From Streptomyces minutiscleroticus (GTDB taxonomy: Bacteria > Actinomycetota > Actinomycetes > Streptomycetales > Streptomycetaceae): a DNA stretch of 64,000 bases. Each line of letters begins with the position of its first letter. Position 1 is the stretch's first letter. The stretch covers positions 124,001-188,000 of the forward strand of contig NZ_BMVU01000002.1 in the NCBI RefSeq assembly GCF_014650875.1, read 5' to 3'. Below, one piece after another: positions 37,097 through 45,672 of the stretch. The position numbers and the translations under genes are program-made. The notes below the pieces were generated by a model. That model ran no database searches. It had not been told where the DNA came from and worked only from the letters and a program-made list of their open reading frames with translations.

Positions 37097-37254
37097 CCCT
37101 GCAGGGTAGCCCTCGGCCCGCGCCCTCCGGCCGCCCCGGGTGGCGCCGGTCCGCGCCCGGCGGTCGCCCCGGGTGGCGAAGGCCACGTCCGCGCTCCCCT
37201 CTGATCCCCGATGCGGTCTGGGCCGGGTACCGCTCGGTAGGTACGCTGCTTCGC

Positions 37255-38223
37255 ATGCGTGCACTTCTCGTGGTCAATCCGGCAGCAACCACCACAAGCG
37301 CACGCACACGTGACGTCTTGATCCACGCGCTGGCGAGCGAGATGAAGCTCGAGGCGGTCAGCACCGAGTACCGCGGGCACGCCCGGGACCTCGGCCGGCA
37401 GGCCGCGGAGAGCGACGACATCGACCTGGTCGTGGCCCTGGGCGGGGACGGCACGGTCAACGAGGTGGCCAACGGCCTGCTGCACCGCGGCCCCGACCCC
37501 GACCGCCTGCCCCGCCTCGCCGTGGTCCCCGGCGGTTCCACCAACGTCTTCGCCCGCGCCCTGGGCCTGCCGAACCAGCCCGTGGAGGCGACCGGCGCCC
37601 TGCTGGACGCGCTGCGCGAGGGCCGGGAGCGCACGGTGGGCCTCGGCCTGGCCGCCGGCACCCCGGGCACCGAGGACGAGTCGGTGCCCTCCCGCTGGTT
37701 CACCTTCTGCGCCGGCCTCGGCTTCGACGCCGGTGTGATCGGCAGAGTGGAGCAGCAGCGCGAGCGGGGCAGACGCTCCACGCACGCGCTGTACGTGCGC
37801 CAGGTCGTGCGGCAGTTCCTCGGCGAGGAGCACCGCAGACACGGAATGATCACCTTGGAGCGGCCCGGTGAGGATCCGGTGACCGATCTGGTGCTGTCGA
37901 TAGTCTGCAACACCTCGCCCTGGACGTTTCTCGGCAATCGTCCGGTGTACGCGTCGCCTAAGGCCTCGTTCGATACCGGGCTCGACGTACTCGGTCTCAG
38001 CCGCATGTCGACCGCCGCGGTTGCCCGGTATGCAACCCAGTTGCTCACTTCGTCCCCCGAGCGCGGACCCCACGGCAAGCATGCGGTCACCCTGCACGAC
38101 TTGACGGACTTCACCTTGCATTCGAAGGTGCCGCTGCCGCTTCAGATGGACGGCGACCACCTCGGACTGCGCACGAGCGTGACGTTCACAGGCGTACGCC
38201 GTGCACTGCGTGTGATTGTGTGA
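37255..38223 (+). CDS. Diacylglycerol/lipid kinase family protein
   Basis: 322 residues of the DagK catalytic family: VVNPAATT at the N-terminus, nucleotide loop VVALGGDGTVNEVANGL, PGGSTNVFARALGLP, and a C-terminal beta sandwich. It likely phosphorylates a lipid with ATP at the inner membrane face. TAGGTA just upstream (37238-37243) could act as -10 for a leaderless message. The lipid substrate is uncertain. Confidence 0.92.
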   Translation: MRALLVVNPAATTTSARTRDVLIHALASEMKLEAVSTEYRGHARDLGRQAAESDDIDLVVALGGDGTVNEVANGLLHRGPDPDRLPRLAVVPGGSTNVFARALGLPNQPVEATGALLDALREGRERTVGLGLAAGTPGTEDESVPSRWFTFCAGLGFDAGVIGRVEQQRERGRRSTHALYVRQVVRQFLGEEHRRHGMITLERPGEDPVTDLVLSIVCNTSPWTFLGNRPVYASPKASFDTGLDVLGLSRMSTAAVARYATQLLTSSPERGPHGKHAVTLHDLTDFTLHSKVPLPLQMDGDHLGLRTSVTFTGVRRALRVIV

Positions 38224-38541
38224 GCGGAAGCGCAGAAAATCCTTCCACTCGAACGTTTAGGCCAGGATCCACCCCACGGAAGTACGGCTGTGACCTACTC
38301 GACACCGAGGAATCAAAAAAAACTTTCCGGAAGGGGTTGTATCCGTCGCTGAGGTTTGCGAGTCTCTACGTGGCGCTCGGGACGGCCCGCACCATCGGCC
38401 CCACAGAGAGCCCGAACCCCTCCTCAATCTTCAGGACCACGCCAGGAAGCCTGGCGCTCGGCCCTTCACTTGTTGAGGGATTCGTGAAAGCGTTCACATT
38501 CACAAGCAATCTGCATGTAATACCAAGGAGAGGTAGCAGCC
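38224..38541 (+). promoter_or_regulatory. AT-rich control region of wblE
   Basis: 318 bases without a gene, notably AT-rich for this chromosome, including an A8-A9 tract at about 38314-38322. Close to the gene TTCACA (38493-38498), a 17-base spacer and TGTAAT (38516-38521) form a possible promoter, but the leader would be very short. I looked for a SigR motif (GGAAT-N18-GTT) and found only badly spaced matches. The ribosome site AGGAGAGG precedes the ATG. Confidence 0.4.
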
Positions 38542-38799
38542 ATGGACTGGCGTCACAACGCCGTTTGCCGCGAGGAAGACCCCGAGCTCTTCTTCCCCAT
38601 CGGCAACACCGGTCCTGCGCTGCTGCAGATCGAGGAAGCCAAGGCCGTCTGCCGCCGCTGCCCGGTGATCGAGCAGTGTCTGCAGTGGGCGCTCGAGTCC
38701 GGCCAGGACTCCGGCGTCTGGGGTGGCCTCAGCGAGGACGAGCGCCGCGCCATGAAGCGCCGCGCCGCCCGCAACCGGGCCCGTCAGGCCTCCGCCTGA
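38542..38799 (+). CDS. wblE: WhiB-family iron-sulfur regulator WblE
   Basis: 85 residues with the four cluster-ligand cysteines C9, C37, C40 and C46 (CRRCPVIEQC), the GVWGGLS turn and a basic C-terminal RRAMKRRAARNRARQ segment that contacts DNA or sigma factor. It has the short WblE/WhiB1-like architecture of a protein abundant in Streptomyces. It should hold a [4Fe-4S] cluster sensitive to oxygen or nitric oxide and act with the principal sigma factor. Confidence 0.95.
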   Translation: MDWRHNAVCREEDPELFFPIGNTGPALLQIEEAKAVCRRCPVIEQCLQWALESGQDSGVWGGLSEDERRAMKRRAARNRARQASA

Positions 38800-38908
38800 C
38801 ACCCACCCCACAGCGAGCCTGAGCTTGGCGGCGCGTACAGCGCGTACGCAACTCCCGCCCCCGAGCCGCAGCGCGCAGTACCCCCGATGCGCTTAGCACG
38901 AGCACGGT

Positions 38909-38938
38909 GAGCCCCGGACCGGTGACGGTCCGGGGCTC
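38909..38938 (+). terminator. Terminator of wblE
   Basis: A perfect 13-bp stem (38909-38921 with 38926-38938) with a GTGA tetraloop and a short T-rich tail (CTTGCTGT). Confidence 0.85.
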
Positions 38939-39009
38939 CTTGCTGTACGGGGCCCGTCACTGTGCGCGGCCGGCCGGCGGCCGACCCCGGGGAGGTCCGC
39001 CCCAGGGGT

Positions 39010-40476
39010 CTACTTCTCGGCGCGGACCGGGATGTCCAGGACGACCCGGGTGCCGCGGTCCGGGGCCGGCACCATGTCGAAGGCGCCGCCCAGCTCGCCC
39101 TCGACCAGGGTCCGCACGATCTGCAGGCCCAGGTTGCCCGAGCGGTGCGGGTCGAAGCCCTCGGGCAGGCCGACGCCGTCGTCCTGGACGGTGACCAGCA
39201 GGCGGGCCTCCTTGGGGCTGCCGCCGCGGACCGCCGAGACCTCGACGGTGCCGGTGTCGCCGGTGCGGAAGCCGTGCTCCAGGGCGTTCTGCAGGATCTC
39301 GGTCAGGACCATGGACAGCGGGGTGGCGACCTCGGCGTCGAGAATGCCGAAGCGGCCGGAGCGACGGCCCGTCACCTTTCCGGGTGAGATCTCGGCGACC
39401 ATGGCGAGCACACGGTCGGCGATCTCGTCGAACTCCACGCGCTCGTCCAGGTTCTGGGACAGCGTCTCGTGGACGATCGCGATGGAGCCGACCCGGCGCA
39501 CGGCCTCCTCCAGCGCCTCGCGCCCGCGCTCGGACTCGATGCGGCGGGCCTGGAGGCGCAGCAGCGCGGCGACCGTCTGCAGGTTGTTCTTCACCCGGTG
39601 GTGGATCTCCCGGATGGTCGCGTCCTTGGTGATCAACTCGCGCTCGCGGCGGCGCAGTTCGGTGACGTCGCGGAGGAGCACCAGCGAACCGATGCGCACG
39701 CCCTTGGGCTTGAGGGGGATGGCGCGCAGCTGGATCACGCCGTCGTTGCCCTCGATCTCGAACTCGCGGGGCGCCCAGCCGCTGGCGACCTTGGCCAGCG
39801 CCTCGTCCACCGGGCCGCGGGAGGGCGCGAGTTCGGCGGTCGTGACGCCGAGGTTGTGCCCGACGAGGTCGGCGGCGAGGCCGAGGCGGTGGTAGGCGGA
39901 CAGCGCGTTGGGCGAGGCGTACTGGACGATGCCGTCGGCGTCGACCCGGATCAGGCCGTCGCCCACGCGGGGCGAGGCGTCCATGTCGACCTGCTGGTCG
40001 GGGAAGGGGAAGGCGCCCGCCGCGATCATCTGCGCGAGGTCGGAGGCGCTCTGCAGGTACGTGAGTTCGAGGCGGCTCGGGGTGCGGACGGTGAGGAGGT
40101 TGGTGTTGCGGGCGATGACGCCGAGGACCCGGCCGTTGCGGCGCACCGGGATGGACTCGACGCGGACGGGCACCTCCTCGCGCCACTCCGGGTCGCCCTC
40201 GCGCACGATGCGGCCCTCGTCCAGGGCGGCGTCGAGCATCGGCCGGCGGCCGCGCGGGACCAGGTGGCCGACCATGTCGTCCTGGTACGAGGTGGGCCCG
40301 GTGTTGGGGCGCATCTGGGCCACGGAGACGTACCGGGTGCCGTCGCGCGTGGGGACCCACAGGACGAGGTCGGCGAAGGACAGGTCGGAGAGCAGCTGCC
40401 ACTCCGAGACCAGCAGATGGAGCCATTCGAGGTCGGAGGCGTCGAGGGCCGTGTGCTGGCGTACGAGTTCGTTCAT
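39010..40476 (-). CDS. pdtaS: PdtaS-type sensor histidine kinase (HWE/HisKA_2)
   Basis: 488 residues, soluble. An N-terminal GAF domain (about 1-145) and a PAS domain (about 160-265, DGLIRVDADGIVQYASPNAL) precede the HisKA_2 box REIHHRVKNNLQTVAALL with its phospho-His and a GHKL ATPase (TEILQNALEHGF, VQDDGVGLPEGF, NLGLQIVRTL). This layout is that of PdtaS, which phosphorylates the ANTAR-domain regulator PdtaR; no such partner lies adjacent. ATG 40485 is an alternative. A TACGCT hexamer a few bases upstream suggests a near-leaderless message. Confidence 0.93.
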   Translation of the reverse strand: MNELVRQHTALDASDLEWLHLLVSEWQLLSDLSFADLVLWVPTRDGTRYVSVAQMRPNTGPTSYQDDMVGHLVPRGRRPMLDAALDEGRIVREGDPEWREEVPVRVESIPVRRNGRVLGVIARNTNLLTVRTPSRLELTYLQSASDLAQMIAAGAFPFPDQQVDMDASPRVGDGLIRVDADGIVQYASPNALSAYHRLGLAADLVGHNLGVTTAELAPSRGPVDEALAKVASGWAPREFEIEGNDGVIQLRAIPLKPKGVRIGSLVLLRDVTELRRRERELITKDATIREIHHRVKNNLQTVAALLRLQARRIESERGREALEEAVRRVGSIAIVHETLSQNLDERVEFDEIADRVLAMVAEISPGKVTGRRSGRFGILDAEVATPLSMVLTEILQNALEHGFRTGDTGTVEVSAVRGGSPKEARLLVTVQDDGVGLPEGFDPHRSGNLGLQIVRTLVEGELGGAFDMVPAPDRGTRVVLDIPVRAEK

Positions 40477-40791
40477 GGAGGGCACGGGTGCGAGCGTACC
40501 CGGGGGGTCCGGCAGGACCCGACATCGATGGTGCCCGGAGGGGGTGGAGGGGCGGCGCCGAGGGCCCCGGAAGCACCCGCGGGCCGCGGCGCCTGGGAGG
40601 GACCCTCAACCCTCCCGGCACCGCAGCCCGGAGCAACAACGGCCGTGGGGTGTGCGGTCCCGGTCGGCCGATGGACGAGGAGCCGGCGCAGTCAGGGCAG
40701 AGAGCCCCGGTTCCTCGGTCCGCCTTCCTGTGCGGGGAAGACGGAGGTCTGGTCGTTCGGCGGATCTGTGCTTCGACGTCCTGCTCACGAT

Positions 40792-40807
40792 TGTGGACTA
40801 GACCATT
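40792..40807. promoter_or_regulatory. Orphan DasR-responsive element (dre)
   Basis: TGTGGACTAGACCATT matches the dre palindrome ACTGGTCTAGACCAGT closely in its core TGGNCTAGACCA. It lies 316 bases upstream of the pdtaS-type gene and 388 bases upstream of nagB, so its target is not obvious. Confidence 0.75.
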
Positions 40808-41111
40808 CTCCGCTGTCCATGCGTTGGAGGATGTTTGTTGTTGTCCCTTTGCCCGCCGCGCTTCCCCCATGGTCCCCGGCACCGCACACGCCGGTCAACC
40901 GTCCGGGCGCCCCGGCATTTCCTTCGCAGCCTAGCCATGACGGGGGTACCCGTGCGGGGCCTTCCGGATGAACCCCGCGGGCGGCCGGACGCTTTTCCCA
41001 CGCCGTCCGTACCGACCGGCGCGCGGTGGCCCGTGGGGGTGTGCGCCGGTCCGTCCGCGCGGACGCCTGCGGGCGCGCACCGGTCTGCCCCGGCGGGAGG
41101 CACTCTGATAG

Positions 41112-41127
41112 ATTGGTCTATACCACA
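41112..41127 (+). promoter_or_regulatory. dre operator of nagB
   Basis: ATTGGTCTATACCACA, a near-perfect dre, 68 bases upstream of the nagB start. DasR repression of nagB relieved by glucosamine-6-phosphate is established in S. coelicolor. Confidence 0.9.
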
Positions 41128-41194
41128 TAGTCTCCCCCACCAGTCCGTTCCCGGTCCGGGCCCTCGGACCGCCCTCCAGATCGGCAGGCCCAGC

Positions 41195-41980
41195 GTGGAA
41201 GTTGTCATCGTCCCGGACGCCGAGGCGGGCGGCGAGCTCGTCGCCACGGCCATGGCGCAGCTGCTCGGGCGCAAGCCCGCCGCCCTGCTCGGTGTGGCCA
41301 CCGGCTCCACTCCCCTGCCCGTCTACCGGGCCCTGGCGGCGCAGGTGGCCGCGGGCCGGGCGGACGTCTCCCGGGCCCGGATCGCCCAGCTCGACGAGTA
41401 CGTGGGCCTGCCCCCGGAGCACCCCGAGTCCTACCGGTCCGTGCTCGCCCGCGAGGTGCTGGAGCCGCTCGGGCTGGGCCTGGAGGCGTTCATGGGACCG
41501 GACGGCACGGCGACGGACGTGCAGGCGGCCTGCGAGGCCTACGACCGGGCGCTGGCCGCGGCCGGCGGCGTGGACCTGCAGCTGCTGGGCATCGGCACCG
41601 ACGGCCACATCGGCTTCAACGAACCCTGCTCGTCGCTGGCCTCGCGCACCCGCATCAAGACGCTCACCGAGCAGACCCGGATCGACAACGCACGGTTCTT
41701 CGACGGCGACATCTCCCAGGTGCCGCACCACGTGATCACCCAGGGCATCGGCACCATCCTGGAGGCACGCCACCTGGTGCTGCTGGCCACCGGCGAGGGC
41801 AAGGCCGACGCCGTCGCCGCGACCGTGGAGGGCCCCGTCGCCGCGATCTGCCCCGCCTCCGCGCTGCAGCTGCACCCGCACGCCACGATCGTGGCCGACG
41901 AGGCCGCCGCCTCGAAGCTCAAGCTCGCGGACTACTTCCGCCACACCTACGCCAACAAGCCGGAGTGGCAGGGCATCTAG
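41195..41980 (+). CDS. nagB: Glucosamine-6-phosphate deaminase
   Basis: 261 residues, the standard NagB length. Motifs are GVATGSTPLPVYRAL (phosphate loop), IAQLDEYVGLP with the catalytic Asp, GIGTDGHIGFNEP with the ring-opening His, and ASRTRIKTL. It converts glucosamine-6-phosphate to fructose-6-phosphate and ammonia, the last committed step of GlcNAc use. The GTG start lacks a strong ribosome site. DasR controls it through the dre upstream. Confidence 0.96.
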   Translation: MEVVIVPDAEAGGELVATAMAQLLGRKPAALLGVATGSTPLPVYRALAAQVAAGRADVSRARIAQLDEYVGLPPEHPESYRSVLAREVLEPLGLGLEAFMGPDGTATDVQAACEAYDRALAAAGGVDLQLLGIGTDGHIGFNEPCSSLASRTRIKTLTEQTRIDNARFFDGDISQVPHHVITQGIGTILEARHLVLLATGEGKADAVAATVEGPVAAICPASALQLHPHATIVADEAAASKLKLADYFRHTYANKPEWQGI

Positions 41981-42170
41981 TGCCGTGACCGGAAAGGTCC
42001 GCCGCGGGCTCGCGGCGTCCGGTGCGGTGCGTCGCGAGGCGGAGGACCGCCCTCGTACCGGGACGTGCTCGGATGGCTCCGACAACGCGGCGCGGGCGTC
42101 CCCTGCTCGAGGAGCCAGGGGAAGTGCCGTGCCGGACGCCGCGAGCCGGTGGACCTCTCCGGTCACGGCA
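41981..42170. repeat. Long inverted repeat between nagB and the GH3 gene
   Basis: A ~50-base arm starting immediately after the nagB stop (41981-42030, TGCCGTGACCGGAAAGGTCC...) recurs inverted at 42124-42170 with only a few mismatches and a 2-base gap. The 93-base interval between arms is GC-rich with shorter internal pairings. The result is an extended foldback of about 190 bases, far larger than the other terminators in this window. It could be an unusual bidirectional terminator or a MITE-like element. Confidence 0.75.
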
Positions 42171-42195
42171 CCAGGCGCCCGCCGGCGAACGTGGC

Positions 42196-42234
42196 GAAGT
42201 GCCGGGCCCCGGGAAGCGGGGAACCCGGCACTTC
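42196..42234 (-). terminator. Terminator of the das-GH3 operon
   Basis: Hairpin with outer arms GAAGTGCCGGG and CCCGGCACTTC and an inner CCCCG/CGGGG pairing, 27 bases past the GH3 stop on the minus strand. Confidence 0.75.
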
Positions 42235-42260
42235 CGTGTTCCAGGGGGCGGTCCCGCGGG

Positions 42261-43760
42261 TCAGCCGCCCGCGATGACCTCCGCCGCCGCCAGGCCGCAG
42301 ACCCGGGCCGCGCCGTGGGTGGCGATGTGCAGCGCGCCGCGGGGCGGTGCCTGCGGCACGCCCATCTCGACCACGACCGTGTCGGGCCGGGCGGCGAGCA
42401 GGGTGTCCAGGGCCCGGGCCATCCAGGGGTGGCGGTGCTCGTCGCGGACCACGGCGACCACCCGGCGCCGGCCGGCCGCCGCGAGGGCCGCGGCTCCCGC
42501 GTCCTCGCCGGAGAAGCCGCCCGTCTCCGTGCCCGGCAGCAGGCGCCCGAGCTCCGCCCCGACGCCCCACGGGGTCTCCTCGCCGACCGCGATGTTGGCG
42601 ACGGGGGTGAGGGCGGCGACGTACGGGGCCTCGGACGGGGGCTCGTACGGCTGCTCCGGGCGCGTCACCGTGAGCGCGCGGCGCGCGGCGACCAGCCCGA
42701 TGTCCTCGCCGGAGGCCGCCACCGGCGCGGCCGCGGCGCCGGAGCGCGCCGAGACCGTCCAGGACGCCAGGGCCCGCACCCGGGCCGCCGCGTCCGCCAG
42801 GCGCTCCTCCGGCAGGTCGCCGGAGCGGACCGCCGCGACGAGCGCGTCCCGCAGCCGCAGGACGGTGGCCTCGTCCGCGAGGCCGCCGCCGACGCAGATC
42901 GCGTCCGCACCGGCGGCGAGCGCGAGGACGCTGCCCCGCTCGATGCCGTAGGTGCCCGCGATCGCGTTCATCTCCATGCCGTCGGTGACGATCAGGCCGT
43001 CGTAGCCCAGCTCCTCGCGGAGCAGGCCGGTGAGGATGCGGCGGGACAGGGTCGCGGGGCGGTCCGGGTCGAGGGCCGGGACCAGGATGTGGGCGCTCAT
43101 GACCGCGCGCGTGCCCGCCTCGATCGCCGCGCGGAACGGGACCAGCTCACGGGAGCGCAGCACGTCGGCGTCCGCGTCGATGCGGGGCAGCGCGTGGTGG
43201 GAGTCGACCGCGGTGTCGCCGTGGCCGGGGAAGTGCTTGGTGCAGGCGGCGACCCCGGCGGACTGCAGCCCGGTGACGTAGGCGGCGGTGTGCCGGGCGG
43301 CCAGGTCCGCGTCGGCGCCGAAGGACCGCACGCCGATGACCGGGTTGGCCGGGTCGGAGTTGATGTCGGCGGAGGGCGCCCAGTCGAACGTGACGCCGCA
43401 CTCGGCGAGGCGGCGTCCGAGGGCGTGGGCCACCTCGCGGGTCAGGGCGGTGTCGTCCACGGCGCCGAGCGCGTGGTTGCCCGGGTAGGAGGAGCCCGCC
43501 CGCACCTCCAGGCGCGTGACGTCGCCGCCCTCCTCGTCGATGGCGACCAGGACGTCCTCGCGCTCCACGCGCAGCTGGGCGGTGAGCGCGGCGAGCTGCT
43601 CGGGCGAGGCGATGTTGCGGCCGAACAGGCCGACCGAGGCGAGGCCCTCGCCCAGCCGGCGCAGCAGCCAGTCGGGGGCGGTGGTGCCGGTGAAACCGGG
43701 CTGGAGGACGGCGAGCGCGTCGCGGGTCAGGGTGTCGGCGGGCGAGGCGGTGGTGGTCAT
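42261..43760 (-). CDS. GH3 beta-N-acetylglucosaminidase (NagZ-like)
   Basis: 499 residues. The GH3 barrel carries LFGRNIASPEQL, VAIDEEGGDVTRLE, the NagZ signature TKHFPGHGDTAVDSHHALP (Asp-His dyad loop) and LIVTDGMEMNAIAG with the catalytic nucleophile Asp. A C-terminal alpha/beta sandwich completes the two-domain form. No signal peptide is visible, so it likely works inside the cell on imported chitosugars or recycled wall fragments. It starts 10 bases after dasC and belongs to the das operon. Confidence 0.93.
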   Translation of the reverse strand: MTTTASPADTLTRDALAVLQPGFTGTTAPDWLLRRLGEGLASVGLFGRNIASPEQLAALTAQLRVEREDVLVAIDEEGGDVTRLEVRAGSSYPGNHALGAVDDTALTREVAHALGRRLAECGVTFDWAPSADINSDPANPVIGVRSFGADADLAARHTAAYVTGLQSAGVAACTKHFPGHGDTAVDSHHALPRIDADADVLRSRELVPFRAAIEAGTRAVMSAHILVPALDPDRPATLSRRILTGLLREELGYDGLIVTDGMEMNAIAGTYGIERGSVLALAAGADAICVGGGLADEATVLRLRDALVAAVRSGDLPEERLADAAARVRALASWTVSARSGAAAAPVAASGEDIGLVAARRALTVTRPEQPYEPPSEAPYVAALTPVANIAVGEETPWGVGAELGRLLPGTETGGFSGEDAGAAALAAAGRRRVVAVVRDEHRHPWMARALDTLLAARPDTVVVEMGVPQAPPRGALHIATHGAARVCGLAAAEVIAGG

Positions 43761-43769
43761 CGGATGGCG

Positions 43770-44600
43770 TTATCCCTTCACGGCGCCGGTGGTCAGTCCG
43801 CTGACGGCCTTGCGCTGCAGGAAGACGAAGAGGACCAGGATGGGGAGGGCGAACAGGGAGGCGGCGGCCATCGTGGCGCCCCAGTCGTCGCCGAAGGTCG
43901 TCTGGAAGCTGGACAGCCACAGCGGCAGCGTCTGCTTCTCGACGCCCTTGTTGAGGATCAGGACCAGCGGGAACTCGTTCCAGGCGGTGATGAACCCGAA
44001 GAGCGAGGTGGCCATCAGGCCGGGCGCGAGCAGCGGGAAGATCACCCGGACGAAGGCCTGGCCGCGGGTGCAGCCGTCCACCATGGCCGACTCCTCCAGC
44101 TCCTTGGGCACGGCGGCGACGTAGCCCCGCAGCGTCAGGATCGTGAAGGGGAGCACCATGATCATGTAGAAGACGGTGAGCGGGACGAGGCTGTCGAGCA
44201 TCTCCGCGTCCCGGACGATCATGTAGATCGCGATGACCATGACCTCCCAGGGGGCCATCTGCGCGATCATGAACGTGAGCAGGAAGCCGCGTCGTCCCCT
44301 GAACCGCATCCGGGCCAGCGCGAAGGACGCCAGCAGGGCGATGACCAGGGCGAAGAGCACCGCCAGGATCGTCACCGTCAGCGAGTTGCCGACCAGCGTC
44401 CAGAAGTGGTCGGCGTCGACGGCCTTCGCGAAGTGGCCGAAGGTGACGTCGGTCGGGAAGAAGACCGGGTCCTCGGTGACGATGTCGCCGGTCGGCTTCA
44501 GGGCCGTGGCGAACATCCAGTAGACGGGGAAGGCGAAGACGACGAAGAGGACGGCGGCGGTCGCGTTGGGCCAGAGCCGGCCGATCAGGGAGCGCTTCAC
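43770..44600 (-). CDS. dasC: Chitobiose ABC transporter permease DasC
   Basis: 276 residues with six membrane helices of the MalG type and the EAA coupling loop (ELEESAMVDGCTRGQAFVRV). It pairs with DasB to form the channel for (GlcNAc)2. The GTG start overlaps the dasB stop as GTGA, so the two are translationally coupled. As usual for this system no ATPase gene is adjacent; the shared ATPase MsiK is encoded elsewhere. Confidence 0.95.
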   Translation of the reverse strand: MKRSLIGRLWPNATAAVLFVVFAFPVYWMFATALKPTGDIVTEDPVFFPTDVTFGHFAKAVDADHFWTLVGNSLTVTILAVLFALVIALLASFALARMRFRGRRGFLLTFMIAQMAPWEVMVIAIYMIVRDAEMLDSLVPLTVFYMIMVLPFTILTLRGYVAAVPKELEESAMVDGCTRGQAFVRVIFPLLAPGLMATSLFGFITAWNEFPLVLILNKGVEKQTLPLWLSSFQTTFGDDWGATMAAASLFALPILVLFVFLQRKAVSGLTTGAVKG

Positions 44601-45589
44601 AGCTCGTCCTCCTCTTGCTTGAGCACGGTGCGCAGGTAGTAGGCGGTCAGGCCGAGCAGGATGAGGATCGTCAGGAACGAGATCGCCGAGCCCATGCCGT
44701 AGTGCTGGTTGCCGGGACCCTCGACGAAGGCGTAGATCGGCAGGGTCTCGGTGAGCCGGTCGGGGCCGCCCGCGTTGATCGCGAAGATCTGCGGGAAGGC
44801 CTTGAAGACCCAGATGACCTCCAGGAAGGTCGTGGCCCACAGGAACGGCCGCAGGAACGGGAAGGTCACCGAGGTGAAGCCCGTCCAGGCGCCGGCGCCG
44901 TCCAGGGAGGCCGCCTCGTACAGCTCCTTGGGGATGGTGGTCGTGGCCGCGTACAGGTTGATCGCCACGAACGGGACGGACTGCCAGACGATCAGCAGGG
45001 TGATCACCGAGAACGTGGACAGCTGGGAGCCGAACCAGTTGTAGTCGGCCATCGCGTGCCAGCCGAGCGCGTCCAGGATCCAGTTCACCACGCCGAAGCG
45101 CTGGGCGAACAGCCACTGGTAGACGGTCGTCGCGGCGATGACCGGCATCGCCCAGGCGAGCACCAGGCCGAGCATCAGCAGCAGCCGCATGCCCTTGCCG
45201 AGCCGGGCGAGGAGCAGTCCGACGAGGGTGCCGAGCACCATGATCAGGGCGACGTTGACGGCGGTGAAGACCACCGACCGCTGGACGACCTTCCAGAAGT
45301 CGGAGCTGCCGAGGACCTCGGTGTAGTTGTCGACGCCGTTCCACTCGGTCAGGTGGAGGATGAGCTGGCGCGGGTTGAGGTTCTGGAACGACAACAGGCC
45401 GTTCTTGACCAGCGGCCAGCCGAGCAGCACCACGGTGGCGAGCAGGGCGGGCAGCAGGAGCAGATAGGGGGCGGGGACGCCGCGGCGTCTGCCCGCCGGG
45501 CCGCCGGCCGCGGGGCCGGGGGGTGCCGGGTCGGTCTTGCGGACGACGGGCGCCGGGGCCGTGTCCGTGCGTTCGGTCTGCACTGACAT
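44597..45589 (-). CDS. dasB: Chitobiose ABC transporter permease DasB
   Basis: 330 residues, MalF-type, with a ~35-residue cytosolic Pro/Ala/Gly-rich N-terminus, six main membrane helices and the coupling loop ELYEAASLDGAGAWTGFTSV. It follows dasA by 83 bases and overlaps dasC by four. Confidence 0.95.
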   Translation of the reverse strand: MSVQTERTDTAPAPVVRKTDPAPPGPAAGGPAGRRRGVPAPYLLLLPALLATVVLLGWPLVKNGLLSFQNLNPRQLILHLTEWNGVDNYTEVLGSSDFWKVVQRSVVFTAVNVALIMVLGTLVGLLLARLGKGMRLLLMLGLVLAWAMPVIAATTVYQWLFAQRFGVVNWILDALGWHAMADYNWFGSQLSTFSVITLLIVWQSVPFVAINLYAATTTIPKELYEAASLDGAGAWTGFTSVTFPFLRPFLWATTFLEVIWVFKAFPQIFAINAGGPDRLTETLPIYAFVEGPGNQHYGMGSAISFLTILILLGLTAYYLRTVLKQEEDEL

Positions 45590-45672
45590 GCTCGCCTATT
45601 CTTCCGATTCGCCGTGGGGCCGCCGGACCGCCGGGGGACGGACGGTCACGGTCGTCCCCCGGCGGGCGGTGC

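Larger units (their letters stand above)
40477..41194. promoter_or_regulatory. Long intergenic region between pdtaS-type gene and nagB, with two dre sites
   Basis: 718 bases with no gene I can defend. Open frames here are shadows, including a 120-residue extension in the nagB frame that lacks protein-like features. The region holds two DasR operators (listed separately). A purine-rich GGAGG followed by ATG at about 40827-40834 does not lead a credible ORF. Confidence 0.5.

Noticed and set aside
38309-38356. SigR-type promoter (GGAAT/GTT) before wblE
   Set aside because: The nearest GTT lies 20-22 bases from the candidate -35 sequences instead of about 18, so the match is not convincing.
40835-41194. 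N-terminal extension of NagB by 120 residues
   Set aside because: The extra residues are basic/Pro-rich and absent from NagB, the nagB dre lies inside this stretch, and 261 residues is the normal NagB length.
40798-41310. 170-codon minus-strand frame in the pdtaS-nagB gap
   Set aside because: It overlaps the nagB start and both dre sites region and shows no protein-like features.
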